A DNA stretch of 64,000 nucleotides from Desmonostoc geniculatum HA4340-LM1 (GCA_019359545.1 JAHHHB010000003.1:1-64000); one strand, 5' to 3'. Shown: positions 8,508 to 17,004, numbered from the stretch's first letter. A program made the numbers and translations. Notes: generated by a model not told the origin, from the sequence alone.

Positions 8508-10103
8508 ATGACAATTCAATCATTAGATATATCGCCCGTTGGTAGAGTTGAAGGCGATTTAGATGTGCGAGTTGATATCGAACATGGGCGGGTAGTCAAC
8601 GCTTGGACACATGCAGAACTATTTCGCGGATTTGAAGTTATTTTACGCGGTAAAGACCCCCAAGCCGGATTAATTGTCACGCCTCGAATTTGCGGAATTT
8701 GCGGTGGTTCTCACTTAACTTGTGCATCTTGGGCATTAGATACAGCTTGGGAAACAGAAGTTCCACGCAATGCAATTTTGGCCAGAAATCTCGGTCAAAT
8801 TGTGGAAACAATCCAAAGTATCCCCCGTTATTTTTATGGATTGTTTGCCATTGATTTGACTAACAAAAAATATCGCCATAGTCGCTTTTATGACGAAGCT
8901 ACCAGACGCTTTGCTGCCTTCACTGGTAAATCTTACGAATTAGGCATAACAATTTCCGCCAAACCTGTAGAAATTTACGCACTATTGGGCGGCCAATGGC
9001 CTCACAGCAGTTATATGGTGCCTGGTGGTGTGATGTGTGCCCCCACACTCACAGATATTACCCGCGCTTGGGCAATTCTGGAATATTTCCGCACCAATTG
9101 GTTAGAACCAGTTTGGTTGGGTTGTTCTTTAGAACGCTACGAACAAATCCAAAGTTATGATGACTTTTTGGATTGGTTAGATGAAAACCGCAATCATCGA
9201 GAATCCGACTTGGGTTTTTATTGGCGCATGGGTTTAGACATCGGTCTAGATAGATATGGCGCTGGTGTTGGTAAATATGTCACTTGGGGATATTTAGCCC
9301 ATGAGGATAAATACCAAAAACCGACCATTGAAGGACGAAATGCGGCGATGATTATGAAAAGTGGAGTTTATGACAGCTTCACTGATACTCACGTCTTAAT
9401 GGATCAGTCCTTTACCCGCGAGAATACAACTCACTCCTGGTACGATGAAGGAACGGCGGATATTCATCCTGGCGATCGCACCACTAAACCCACTGCAAAT
9501 AATACCAAAGACTTCGATAACGCCTATTCTTGGGCAAGTGCCGTCCTCCACAAAGACTTCGGACGTTTAGAAGCCGGTCCCTTAGCGCGTCAATTAGTTG
9601 CAGGTGGCAAACACGGCGAATCTTGGCAACACTACGACCCCTTCATCCTTGATGTCTTCAAGCGGATGGGTGGTGCTAGTATCCATGTGCGTCAGCTAGC
9701 ACGAGTTCACGAAATTGTCAAGTTATATCGTCAAGCCGAACACTGTTTGCGCGAATTTAAATTAAACGATCCTTGGTATATCAAACCCAAAGAAAAAGAT
9801 GGCAAGGGTTGGGGTGCAACGGAAGCAGCGCGGGGTTCTTTGTGTCACTGGGTGGAAGTAGAGGGCGGTAAGATTAAAAATTACCAAGTGATTGCGCCTG
9901 GTACTTGGAATATTGGCCCTCGTGACGGTGAAGGAATCCGCGGCCCCATTGAAGAAGCTTTAATTGGCACACCCATTTATGATTCTAGCGATCCGGTAGA
10001 AGTTGGTCATGTGGCGCGATCGTTTGATTCATGTTTGGTGTGTACTGTTCATGCCCATGATGCGAAGACGGGTGAGGAGTTGGCGCGTTTTCGGACGGCT
10101 TAA
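8508..10103 (+). CDS. hupL: Uptake [NiFe]-hydrogenase large subunit
   Basis: A 531-residue large subunit housing the NiFe(CN)2CO site. The N-terminal ligand motif RICGICGGSH (about residues 63-72) and the C-terminal motif DSCLVCTVH are both present. The latter has Ser where most families have Pro (DPCxxC). The residues after that His, AHDAKTGEELARFRTA, would be removed by the HupW protease encoded at 16093. The reading frame is continuous: no interrupting element is present, unlike hupL of Anabaena PCC 7120. The start ATG lies at the end of the repeat spacer. HupL acts with HupS at the thylakoid/cytoplasmic membrane of heterocysts (family knowledge). Confidence 0.96.
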   Translation: MTIQSLDISPVGRVEGDLDVRVDIEHGRVVNAWTHAELFRGFEVILRGKDPQAGLIVTPRICGICGGSHLTCASWALDTAWETEVPRNAILARNLGQIVETIQSIPRYFYGLFAIDLTNKKYRHSRFYDEATRRFAAFTGKSYELGITISAKPVEIYALLGGQWPHSSYMVPGGVMCAPTLTDITRAWAILEYFRTNWLEPVWLGCSLERYEQIQSYDDFLDWLDENRNHRESDLGFYWRMGLDIGLDRYGAGVGKYVTWGYLAHEDKYQKPTIEGRNAAMIMKSGVYDSFTDTHVLMDQSFTRENTTHSWYDEGTADIHPGDRTTKPTANNTKDFDNAYSWASAVLHKDFGRLEAGPLARQLVAGGKHGESWQHYDPFILDVFKRMGGASIHVRQLARVHEIVKLYRQAEHCLREFKLNDPWYIKPKEKDGKGWGATEAARGSLCHWVEVEGGKIKNYQVIAPGTWNIGPRDGEGIRGPIEEALIGTPIYDSSDPVEVGHVARSFDSCLVCTVHAHDAKTGEELARFRTA

Positions 10104-10203
10104 GTTTAAACGCAAAGTGGCGCGAAGGTAAGCGCGGAGGTACGCAAAGAATTTTTGGCGTTGCTGATTAGGGGTATGAATTTATCTCACGCAGAGACGC
10201 AGC

Positions 10204-10243
10204 GGAAAGTCTGAGCGGAGGAAACCTCCGCTCAGAACTTTCC
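10204..10243. repeat. Long hairpin repeat downstream of hupL
   Basis: GGAAAGTCTGAGCGGAGG pairs with CCTCCGCTCAGAACTTTCC across AAA, with one bulge. It is embedded in a longer palindromic tract of the ACGCAGAGACGCAG type (about 10,140-10,265), a common cyanobacterial dispersed repeat. It could terminate hupSL transcription. Confidence 0.5.
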
Positions 10244-10333
10244 AAGACAGAGGCGCAGAGAGTAAGAGTTTGAAAAAGCGAATTTTTAAATTTCATACTT
10301 CAGTTCAGCAACGCCGAATTTTTTATCGTACCT

Positions 10334-10468
10334 CTATCTTACTTTGAGAGCAGATTTCTGCATTGTCCAAACGAATTCTCTTTGAAATTGGGGAATTTTA
10401 ATTTGACCATTTTCAATTTCTCTTACCAAAGTTGAAAATGTTTTTGTTTGAGGTTCTGGTAGTTTCAT
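10334..10468 (-). pseudogene. N-terminal fragment of a DUF262 (GmrSD-type) protein
   Basis: A 44-residue frame reads MKLPEPQTKTFSTLVREIENGQIKIPQFQREFVWTMQKSALKVR. The segment LVREIENGQIKIPQFQREFVW is the start of DUF262 nucleotidase/nuclease domains, which normally continue for several hundred residues. A stop follows directly, so only the first conserved block survives. The remaining 10,104-10,879 gap has no other supported gene. Confidence 0.55.
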
Positions 10469-10879
10469 ATCGCACTCCTAGACAAATTTTTTTATTTTGG
10501 CCGCTTCATCATAGCCTCCGCAATCAACTATGTCAGCAAGGTGAAGCAAAAAACTAGTATCTAATTGTTTGATCAGTTGTAAGGATTCAGGTCATACCAA
10601 AATCTCTACAATCTTTTGCTGATAAAGGTTTCCGGGGATTAGTCATAAATTTATATTCTCAATAAGAATTGCGTAATGACTAGATTTTCGTCCCTTATTG
10701 CGACTAAAGGTATGTTAATAAGCGAAACTCAATTATGAAACTGGCTCTGTGACTGGGTTTTAAACACCTGAATCCTTACGATCAGTTGTACGTATAAACC
10801 AAGTGTTGATGAAAAGCGATCGCCCTTGCACCACCATGATTGCTAGATTAAACTAAGTCTGTAAACTAAGTTTAATTTT

Positions 10880-11125
10880 ATGGAAACTGTAAATATTCAT
10901 CAAGCTAAAACGAATCTCTCAAAGCTGTTGTCACGCGTAGAACTTGGAGAAGAAATCATTATTTCCAACCGAGGTATTCCGATCGCCAAGTTAGTTCCTT
11001 TTCGCTCCTCATCAAATCGACTCAATAGTTTAGGGCAGGATAAAGGGCGTTTCCTAGTACCAGACGATTTTAATGCTCCTTTACCAAAAGAAATTTTGGC
11101 AGCATTTGAGGGTAGTGAAGAGTGA
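10880..11125 (+). CDS. Phd/YefM-type antitoxin
   Basis: An 81-residue protein beginning METVNIHQAKTNLSKLLSRVELGEEIIISNRGIPIAKLVPF. This is the conserved Phd/YefM DNA-binding fold that represses its own operon and neutralises a PIN or RelE toxin. Its stop codon overlaps the start of the adjacent PIN toxin gene by 4 bp, the usual operon arrangement. The toxin partner is degenerate, so the antitoxin may persist alone. Confidence 0.8.
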   Translation: METVNIHQAKTNLSKLLSRVELGEEIIISNRGIPIAKLVPFRSSSNRLNSLGQDKGRFLVPDDFNAPLPKEILAAFEGSEE

Positions 11126-11468
11126 AACTCTTGCTAGATACCCAGTGCTGGTTATGGTGGTTTGCCCAACCAGAGTCTTTGAATGAGGTAGCCATTGCCC
11201 ATATTGCTGATGAAACAAATGAATTATGGCTCTCAGTTGCTAGTGTTTGGGAAATCGGGATACTGAGAATAAAACACTTTCGGATAATTACGCGATCGCT
11301 TTCAACAATCACAATATCTTTACCTACGATTTCTCAATCCTGAAAAATACTAAAGGATTGCCATTTATAATTTTTTCATCTACCTTTATCATGCCAATTC
11401 TTTCTGCTACTTTTTGTGATTCTAAGTTTGGGCGATCGCTATATTTACTCTCCAGGATAACTGCTTAG
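11122..11468 (+). pseudogene. VapC-like PIN toxin, frameshifted and truncated
   Basis: The frame starts MKLLLDTQCWLWWFAQPESLNEVAIAHIADETNELWLSVASVWEIGI, the N-terminal part of a PIN ribonuclease with the first acidic residue (LLLDT) and the E of VWEI. After about residue 49 the frame becomes unrelated and ends at 11343. A later piece, FTYDFSILKN, occurs in another frame. The central acidic residues are lost, so the nuclease is probably dead. Confidence 0.6.
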
Positions 11469-11504
11469 GAAAACTAGCTCTGAACCATTTCAGTAGCAAG
11501 TTGT

Positions 11505-11759
11505 TCATAGCTTAACTTCTTCAGCAATCAGATAAGCTTCAATCTCTTCCTGATTTGCATGGTAATAGGTTAAAGCTGCATAAACTTGTGCAAGAGTCAA
11601 ATTACCCATTCGTTCAACAATTTCTTCTGCATTCATTCCTGTTTTATACCAAGCTGCAACTCGTTGAACAGATACTCTAGTTCCAGCAATTCGAGGGCGA
11701 CCGCCAAGAGTTCCAGGCGTCCGAACAATTAGTGTGCCAATGTCAGTAATAGTTTGCAT
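11505..11759 (-). CDS. DUF433 antitoxin-like protein
   Basis: An 84-residue protein with the DUF433 core IVRTPGTLGGRPRIAGTRVSVQRVAAWYKTGMNAEEIVERMGNLTLAQVYAALTYYHANQEEIEAYL. Family members are winged-helix DNA-binding proteins usually paired with a DUF5615 PIN-like toxin. No partner is seen downstream between 11504 and the neighbouring gene, so this one is an orphan. A complete DUF433/DUF5615-type pair occurs at 15213. Confidence 0.7.
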   Translation of the reverse strand: MQTITDIGTLIVRTPGTLGGRPRIAGTRVSVQRVAAWYKTGMNAEEIVERMGNLTLAQVYAALTYYHANQEEIEAYLIAEEVKL

Positions 11760-11859
11760 AAGTTACATAACTCACTTTTACCCTCATCATTGCAGTAAAT
11801 ATTTTTGTTTGATTACTTAAGGACTTCCAAATAAAAAAATATTCAACTACTTCTTGTGG

Positions 11860-11909
11860 GGTGGGCCGAAAAGCCCGCCCGTAATCATAGGCGGGCTTTT
11901 CGGCCCACC
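11860..11909. repeat. Perfect 20-bp inverted repeat with 10-bp loop
   Basis: GGTGGGCCGAAAAGCCCGCC at 11860-11879 is the exact complement of the segment at 11890-11909. The hairpin lies upstream of the orphan DUF433 gene and is a dispersed palindromic repeat type in this group. No coding role is likely. Confidence 0.8.
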
Positions 11910-11985
11910 TTACAAGATTGGATAATTTATTTCCTGGAAATCCCTTACTCATAGTCTACTGAACCACAATCTGAGAAAGCTCTCA

Positions 11986-12055
11986 TGTAGAGACGTGATT
12001 TATCCCGCCTGAAAGACTGACACTTAGAGAGACGCGATAAATCGCCGTCTCTACA
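11986..12055. repeat. Imperfect palindromic repeat (GTAGAGACG type)
   Basis: TGTAGAGACGTGATTTATC pairs with GATAAATCGCCGTCTCTACA across a 30-bp middle. This is a widespread Nostocales mini-palindrome. It occurs between the DUF433 gene and the 21-bp tandem array. Confidence 0.6.
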
Positions 12056-12099
12056 GAGAATGTAGTCGTTAATTATTCTTTGACAGACCACTATTTCCA

Positions 12100-12246
12100 A
12101 TTTGCTAGTTCGGACACTACATTTGCTAGTTCGGACACTACATTTGCTAGTTCGGACACTACATTTGCTAGTTCGGACACTACATTTGCTAGTTCGGCGA
12201 CTACATTTGCTAGTTCGGCGACTACATTTGCTAGTTCGGCGATCGC
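12100..12246. repeat. Seven tandem copies of a 21-bp unit
   Basis: Units start at 12100, 12121, 12142, 12163, 12184, 12205 and 12226. Each contains TTTGCTAGTTCGG; the first four continue ACACTAC, the next two CGACTAC, and the last runs into GCGATCGCC. The length is a multiple of three, so both strands stay open (FASSDTT repeats), but no start signal or flanking domain supports translation. It abuts the 3' end of the SDR gene. Confidence 0.9.
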
Positions 12247-12259
12247 CCCACCAACTCTT

Positions 12260-12997
12260 CTAATCTGGTAAAAATGTCGCAATCATCTTTTCAACTGCTT
12301 TCGGGTCTTGCATCAGTTGTTCATTAAGTTGCTTAGCCTGTTCACCTGGATAAACATCTTCTCTACCATCAATCACAGCTTGTAGTGTATCGCCAACCAC
12401 TTCTTCTGGAGGTACTTTAGGATCGGGGAAAGACTTACCCATACCAATATCGATCGCTCCTGGTAGCACTGCCACTACCAGCGTTTTCTGAGTTGCCAAC
12501 TCTGCGCGAATCGCCTGAGTCATGGACAAAACTGCTGCTTTAGAAGCGCCATAGCTGCCATTAAAAGGAAGATTTACCCGCGCCACCATTGACACCATGT
12601 TAGCGATCGCTCCACCTCCATTTTGTTTCAAAATCGGGGCAAAAGCACGGCACATAATCAATGTCCCAAAGTAGTTAACTTCCATTTCTGCTCTGGCGGA
12701 GGATAAATCAGGTGCAGCAATCAATCCCTTGTTCAAGCCCACACCAGCGTTATTAATCAACAAGTTGACATCCTGACATTTTAATGCAGCTTGGCGCACA
12801 GATTCTTCATCAGTAATTTCCAGCTGAATCGGGATAATTCGCTCTGGGTCAGTTGCAACCAGTTCGCTGAGCGCCTCCAGCTTGCGAGCGCCAGCATAAA
12901 TTTTGGCTGCACCTTGCGCTTTCAACCCATCTACAAAGTACTTACCTAGACCTCCATTTGCGCCAGTTACCAAAGCAATTGCACCTGAAACTTCCAT
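12260..12997 (-). CDS. Short-chain dehydrogenase/reductase
   Basis: A 245-residue SDR with the NAD(P)-binding TGANGGLGKYF motif (about residues 12-22), the structural NNAG motif, a catalytic Ser in ANMVSMVA and the catalytic pair YGASK. The fold and length (about 250) match classical SDRs; the substrate cannot be predicted. It is transcribed divergently from an HxlR-type regulator. The shared 119-bp region holds a palindrome, so it is probably the target of that regulator (inference). Confidence 0.85.
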   Translation of the reverse strand: MEVSGAIALVTGANGGLGKYFVDGLKAQGAAKIYAGARKLEALSELVATDPERIIPIQLEITDEESVRQAALKCQDVNLLINNAGVGLNKGLIAAPDLSSARAEMEVNYFGTLIMCRAFAPILKQNGGGAIANMVSMVARVNLPFNGSYGASKAAVLSMTQAIRAELATQKTLVVAVLPGAIDIGMGKSFPDPKVPPEEVVGDTLQAVIDGREDVYPGEQAKQLNEQLMQDPKAVEKMIATFLPD

Positions 12998-13068
12998 GAT
13001 TTTCCTCTACAGCATTGAGATAGAAATTACTCCAATCCAAAAGTATACTTATACTTACTTTTTGAAAA

Positions 13069-13090
13069 GTACTTACTTTTTTGTAAGTAC
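13069..13090. promoter_or_regulatory. Probable operator of the HxlR regulator
   Basis: GTACTTAC-TTTTTT-GTAAGTAC is a perfect 8-6-8 palindrome in the divergent SDR/HxlR promoter. Related half-sites (TATACTTATACTTACTT) lie just to its left at about 13042-13060. HxlR-family factors bind such short inverted repeats between themselves and a divergent oxidoreductase. Confidence 0.6.
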
Positions 13091-13116
13091 GTATAAGTTG
13101 AAATTTAGCGAATTAC

Positions 13117-13473
13117 ATGTCCGAACAGCAAACTGAAGGCACATTATTTGTGCAAACAACACTCAAAATTTTAGGTGGCAAATGGAAGATTTTAATTCTC
13201 TGGCACTTGAAAGATGAAGTAAAACGATACAGCCAATTGAAAAAATTGATTCCTGAGATTACAGAAAAAATGCTCATTCAACAGCTTCGCGAACTAGAAA
13301 ATGATGGAATTATTAACCGAAAAGTCTACTCAGATGTACCTCTCAAAGTTGAATATTCATTCACAGATTATGGCAAAACTCTTATACCAGTCTTGAAAGC
13401 TCTTTGCAACTGGGGACAAGAACATCTGAAGATTATGAAGCGGCGAGATCAAGGAGACACGGGAAATAACTAA
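13117..13473 (+). CDS. HxlR-family transcriptional regulator
   Basis: A 118-residue winged helix-turn-helix protein: LKILGGKWKILILWHLKDEVKRYSQLKKLIPEITEKMLIQQLRELENDGIINRKVYSDVPLKVEYSFTDYGKTLIPVLKALCNWG covers the whole HxlR domain. There is no obvious conserved sensing Cys near the N-terminus. It lies head-to-head with the SDR gene, which it probably controls together with itself. Confidence 0.85.
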   Translation: MSEQQTEGTLFVQTTLKILGGKWKILILWHLKDEVKRYSQLKKLIPEITEKMLIQQLRELENDGIINRKVYSDVPLKVEYSFTDYGKTLIPVLKALCNWGQEHLKIMKRRDQGDTGNN

Positions 13474-13480
13474 TAACTAA

Positions 13481-13545
13481 TACCCAATACCCAATGCCTA
13501 ATGCCCAATGCCCAATGCCCAATGCCCAATGCCCAATGCCCAATA
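13481..13545. repeat. Heptanucleotide repeats (CCCAATG)n
   Basis: About nine consecutive 7-bp units of the type CCCAATG/CCTAATG, flanked by ATAACTAAT. The block lies in the 13474-13651 gap, which has no other feature besides the upstream region of the next gene. Confidence 0.8.
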
Positions 13546-13651
13546 ACTAATTATTCAAAACTCGTAGCGTAACACACTAAAACTTCTAGAAACAGTGCGT
13601 TAGGCTTGGCTTAATGCACTTGCATAAAACAGCAATTTACACGGTGAGCTT

Positions 13652-14074
13652 GTGTCTGATTTAGCGCTACATAATTATCTCCCTCGCGTTCCCGATGCAG
13701 CATTGCAAGAATTCATAGAATGGTGTGTTTTAGAACAGGCAAAAGCCGCAGAATGTAACTTTACTCCAGATAAAAGTAAGTTAGCTAATTTGCCACCAGC
13801 AGATTATATTCCCAAACTTGTGGATCAGTTTATGAAAGTTAAACCAGATCCAATTAAAGCAGGTTTAGTAGCCGCGATCGCTGGTAAGGAAGCTGACAAA
13901 CATAATTTATCAGGTATGGCTGTCGTAGCTGATTTTGTGTCACTTTATGTAAAATATTTAATTCCTAAAGAAGGCACAACTCCAGAAGACGCACAAACAA
14001 TATTAACTAAAGCATCAGAACATCAGTTGGAAAAACTGACTGAAATAGCCAAGAAACATGGTGTAGAGTTTTAG
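13652..14074 (+). CDS. Conserved hypothetical protein, 140 aa
   Basis: I do not recognise the family. The start is GTG at 13652 (residues SDLALHNYLPRVPDAALQEFIEWCVLEQAKAAECNF). The sequence is helical with no membrane segment or signal peptide and has several acidic/basic pairs. The C-terminal half contains MAVVADFVSLYVKYLIP and a Lys/Glu-rich helix. It is a soluble single-domain protein by composition. It follows the heptanucleotide block and is convergent with a PIN toxin gene. Confidence 0.6.
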   Translation: MSDLALHNYLPRVPDAALQEFIEWCVLEQAKAAECNFTPDKSKLANLPPADYIPKLVDQFMKVKPDPIKAGLVAAIAGKEADKHNLSGMAVVADFVSLYVKYLIPKEGTTPEDAQTILTKASEHQLEKLTEIAKKHGVEF

Positions 14075-14146
14075 TTTACTGCTGATAATTTTTTTGAGAG
14101 GCTTTGTCAGTATTACTAGTCAAAGCCTCTAGTGGAACTGTGTATT

Positions 14147-14563
14147 TTATGGTAATAACTCGAAGTAATTACAGTGTCTTGGACGAACAAGCTCAAAGTC
14201 ACGACGATCTAGTGTCAAAATGCGAGTGATGTTGTTTCTTTCTGCAAATGTAATAATTGCTGCATCTGTAAAATCAAGCTGGCTGTCAGAGTACTTTTCC
14301 AGAATTTCATTAATCCGCTCTAAGTCTTCTGGTAGGAGTGATTTTAGTTGAATATCTTTGGCTGCTGCAAGTTCAATCAAAAAACGGCGCATTACTTGAT
14401 GTCCAAGTCTTGACGAAATCAGGTAACAAACTTCGGGAAGAACAACAGTAAGTAAAATTAATGGCTCACTGAGCGTTTTAGCAAGATTAACAACACGAGA
14501 GTGATTGCGGTCGCTCTTGTCAGTAAGTGCAAACAAAAAGCTGGTATCTAAAATTGCTGTCAT
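14147..14563 (-). CDS. PIN-domain toxin (VapC-like)
   Basis: A 138-residue PIN ribonuclease: first acidic residue in AILDTSFLFAL, Glu in VLPEVCYLI, Asp pair in DSQLDFTDAAIITFAERNNITRILTLDRRDF. Length and order of the acidic residues fit an intact VapC-type toxin. It overlaps the preceding antitoxin-like gene by 4 bp (ATGA), so translation is coupled. Confidence 0.8.
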   Translation of the reverse strand: MTAILDTSFLFALTDKSDRNHSRVVNLAKTLSEPLILLTVVLPEVCYLISSRLGHQVMRRFLIELAAAKDIQLKSLLPEDLERINEILEKYSDSQLDFTDAAIITFAERNNITRILTLDRRDFELVRPRHCNYFELLP

Positions 14564-14835
14564 CTGGGATTATCTGATTTGAGACCCCAACCACGCAGAG
14601 GATCGATCTCGTCTTTTAAAATATCTTCATCCCGTTCTGAAATATCAGTTTCACCAGAAGTTCCTAATCCTGCAATAGACATCAAAAAAGAAGATTTATG
14701 ATTATCTAATTCTCTTGGCTTTGTTGATTTGTAACGAAGATAGTCAACAAAGTTTGCAAGTTCAATTAATGTTTCATCTGGTAGAGCATTAACCGCCTCA
14801 ATCAATTTGAGCCTATCTGTAGATAAATTACTCAT
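14560..14835 (-). CDS. Antitoxin-like protein paired with the PIN toxin
   Basis: A 91-residue acidic protein with an N-terminal helical segment (LKLIEAVNALPDETLIELANFVDYLRYKS) like DUF2281-type antitoxins. The Asp/Glu-rich tail probably wraps the toxin. Position directly upstream of, and overlapping, the PIN gene supports the role. The exact antitoxin family is uncertain. Confidence 0.65.
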   Translation of the reverse strand: MSNLSTDRLKLIEAVNALPDETLIELANFVDYLRYKSTKPRELDNHKSSFLMSIAGLGTSGETDISERDEDILKDEIDPLRGWGLKSDNPR

Positions 14836-14924
14836 CTGCTTGACATACTGAAATAAGTGCTTTTAACTATTTTATCTTAGAATTGATGGTTTCAAGTTAG
14901 TGGCAAATGCCATCGTATCAATCA

Positions 14925-15153
14925 TCAGAATCGTCCTTCTGATTTCCAAATCTGCACATGACTTTCTGATTCCATAGGTAACGTCTTTGCCCGTTTGCGA
15001 ATACGAGTAAGCACTCGATCGCGTTGTCCATAGCGTTTTTGCAACAAATTGCGGACTTCTTGCTTGCTCCATTGAAATTCCCTTTTGTTCCGCCAAGCGT
15101 TTAATGCGATCGACTAACTCATCAGATATATTGCGAATGGTAATTGCTGCCAT
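14925..15153 (-). pseudogene. Frameshifted FitA-type ribbon-helix-helix antitoxin, with start of a lost toxin gene
   Basis: The frame starts MAAITIRNISDELVDRIKRLAEQKGISMEQ, a ribbon-helix-helix FitA/VapB antitoxin. Then a frame change occurs: the correct continuation EVRNLLQKRYGQRDRVLTRIRKRAKTLPMESESHVQIWKSEGRF is found in the neighbouring frame and ends at TGA 14925. Directly after, MIDTMAFATN and a stop mark a collapsed toxin start (14872-14924). The module is non-functional. Confidence 0.6.
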
Positions 15154-15212
15154 ACTGCCTCCTTTGCGAGCTTTATCTTAAAATTGAGGAAACACATATA
15201 ACTTTATAGCTA

Positions 15213-15437
15213 ATGGACAAAATTGTAGTTAACTCACAAATTCATTTTGGTAAACCTTGCATTGCAGGGACACGCATTACTGTACAAAACATTCTGGAAC
15301 TGCTCAATGACGGGCTTTCTTTTGAAGAAATTATCCGAGACTACTATCCAGAGCTACAAATAGAGGATATTCGTGCTTGCCTACAATATGCGATCGCGCT
15401 AGTGGCAGCTGAAGACATTCGTCTAGTATCTATTTGA
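15213..15437 (+). CDS. DUF433 antitoxin
   Basis: A 74-residue DUF433 protein: IHFGKPCIAGTRITVQNILELLNDGLSFEEIIRDYYPELQIEDIRACLQYA is the full helix-turn-helix core. It overlaps the downstream DUF5615 toxin start by 4 bp. This is the normal antitoxin-first order of the module. Confidence 0.75.
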   Translation: MDKIVVNSQIHFGKPCIAGTRITVQNILELLNDGLSFEEIIRDYYPELQIEDIRACLQYAIALVAAEDIRLVSI

Positions 15438-15670
15438 GCATGAGATTATTACTAGATCAAGATGTGTATGCTGTGACAGCAAGATTTCTAGTTAATACCG
15501 AACACGATGTAATTCTTGTTGCTCAGATTGGTCTTTCGCAAGCAAGTGATGAAGAAATACTTAGAACAGCACAGGAACAGAACCGTATTCTGATCACGCG
15601 AGATAGAGACTACGGAAATCTGGTTTTTGTTAGAGCAATGGGATCTGGAGTCATCTATCTCCGATACCAT
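15434..15670 (+). pseudogene. DUF5615 PIN-like toxin, 3'-truncated
   Basis: MRLLLDQDVYAVTARFLVNTEHDVILVAQIGLSQASDEEILRTAQEQNRILITRDRDYGNLVFVRAMGSGVIYLRY is the DUF5615 PIN-like core with LLLDQ and TRDRDYG acidic motifs. After about residue 78 the open frame runs on to 15820 with unrelated, low-complexity sequence, which suggests an insertion or deletion at about 15670. Nearly all of the catalytic core is present, so residual activity cannot be excluded. The 15,671-16,092 stretch has no firmly supported gene. Confidence 0.6.
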
Positions 15671-16092
15671 AAAAGAAAACTCTTGATTTTCCAGTCCTGT
15701 CTGATAAGGAAACTTTTCATTCAACAGTCCTGCCTGAGTAGTTATGCCAACTCTTTTTGTAACTTTGAAGGAATTACCCTTTTGATAACCTGGATCTGTT
15801 GTGGATTCCTCAAGAATTAATTGACCTCCTTGAGCATTAATAGGAGGTAAATTCAGTAGTACCCGATAAATAGTTTGAGTAGACATATTTGGTAGTTTAT
15901 ACACTTACTAAAAAATCTTTACTTAATCAAATTAACACATTTATAGCTCAGTTAAGTCAGAAATTTAGGTAGAAAAAGCCGAACATATTGTATGGGAATA
16001 TCTACTTTTATAAATTAATGTAGGAATAAGAATAAGGGTTTTAGTCAAAAATATTGGCTCTTATGACATAGGAAAATATAAAACCTCATCCC

Positions 16093-16569
16093 ATGCTAAC
16101 TATTATTGGTTGCGGAAATCTTAATCGCAGTGACGATGCTGTAGGTGTAATCATCGCCCAACGCTTACAAAAATATCTAGCCCAAAACCCTCATCCTGAC
16201 GTGCGAGTTTATGACTGTGGCACCGCAGGAATGGAAGTAATGTTTCAAGCTAGAGGTAGTAAAAAATTAGTAATTATTGATGCAAGTTCAACTAATTCTG
16301 AGCCTGGTGCTGTGTTTAAAGTTCCAGGAAATGAACTAGAAGCTTTACCAGAATCTAGTTATAATTTGCATGATTTTCGTTGGGATAATGCTTTAGCCGC
16401 CGGACGGAAAATCTTTCAAAATGACTTTCCTGAAGATGTAACAGTTTATTTAATTGAAGCGGCAAATCTGGATTTGGGACTAGAGTTAAGTCCTGCTATT
16501 AAACATTCTGCCGATTTGGTTTTTGAAGAGGTAGCTGCACTTATCAAAGATGTGGGCATAGGGCATTAG
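16093..16569 (+). CDS. hupW: Uptake hydrogenase maturation protease
   Basis: A 158-residue Ni-dependent endopeptidase that trims the C-terminus of HupL after Ni insertion. The hallmark IIGCGNLNRSDDAVGV (residues 3-18) includes the Ni-binding acidic residue, and DCGTAG and VIIDASS follow. The substrate is probably HupL encoded about 6 kb upstream, whose C-terminal extension is intact. Its N-terminal GCGN motif differs slightly from the GxGN of HoxW/HyaD-type proteases. Confidence 0.85.
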   Translation: MLTIIGCGNLNRSDDAVGVIIAQRLQKYLAQNPHPDVRVYDCGTAGMEVMFQARGSKKLVIIDASSTNSEPGAVFKVPGNELEALPESSYNLHDFRWDNALAAGRKIFQNDFPEDVTVYLIEAANLDLGLELSPAIKHSADLVFEEVAALIKDVGIGH

Positions 16570-16574
16570 TTATT

Positions 16575-16630
16575 CTCCGCGTCCGCGCGTCCCCGTGTCC
16601 CCCCATCTCCCCATCTCCCCATCTCCTCAT
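16575..16630. repeat. C-rich tandem repeats
   Basis: Units CGCGTCCC/CCGTGTCC followed by repeated CCCCATCT. This block separates the convergent hupW gene and the next minus-strand gene and overlaps the stop of the latter. Confidence 0.7.
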
Positions 16631-17004
16631 CCCGCCAAATCACGGTATACAGACAATTCATCTACCCTCATTTCAAAAGCTACGCCTTGCCCTTCTGGGG
16701 GACAGACGCGGATTTTTGCACTGCTGATAATTTGGTTAAGTAATGTCCCCATTGGCACAATTTGTTGTAAGATACGCCAGTTGGTAATTTGGTCGGGACA
16801 TTCAATTACTAATGTCATAGCGCTGGCGTGGGTTGTGACATACCACCGACAATTAGATAAGAGATTTTGAATTGGGCGATCGCAGCCTTCATAAAAGTAT
16901 TTACTAATAGAATACTCTAATTGTTGCCGCAATATAATATCTGCCGATGTCGGTTGCACAGGATGCGAATCATCACCATTTAAGTAATACATATTTCTTG
17001 CCAT
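16627..17004 (-). CDS. Conserved hypothetical protein near fdxH, 125 aa
   Basis: I do not recognise the family. The protein starts MARNMYYLNGDDSHPVQPTSADIILRQQLEYSISKYFY and has a mixed alpha/beta pattern with Cys at CRWYV, IECPD and VCPPEG, but no clear metal motif. It follows the SagB-like gene by only 18 bp on the same strand, so the two are probably co-transcribed at the far end of the nif-associated gene set. Confidence 0.6.
   Translation of the reverse strand: MARNMYYLNGDDSHPVQPTSADIILRQQLEYSISKYFYEGCDRPIQNLLSNCRWYVTTHASAMTLVIECPDQITNWRILQQIVPMGTLLNQIISSAKIRVCPPEGQGVAFEMRVDELSVYRDLAG

Noticed and set aside
12100-12246. CRISPR-like regular repeats
   Set aside because: The 21-bp units are directly tandem with no unique spacers, so this is not a CRISPR array. 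No cas genes are present in the window.
12080-12282. Open frames on both strands through the 21-bp array (FASSDTT repeats)
   Set aside because: Openness follows from the 21-bp unit length; no start signal or flanking domain.
15664-15886. Minus-strand frame starting MSTQTIYRVLLNLPPINAQGGQLILEE
   Set aside because: It looks protein-like but has no recognisable family or ribosome binding site and runs on antisense to the truncated toxin. Left unannotated.
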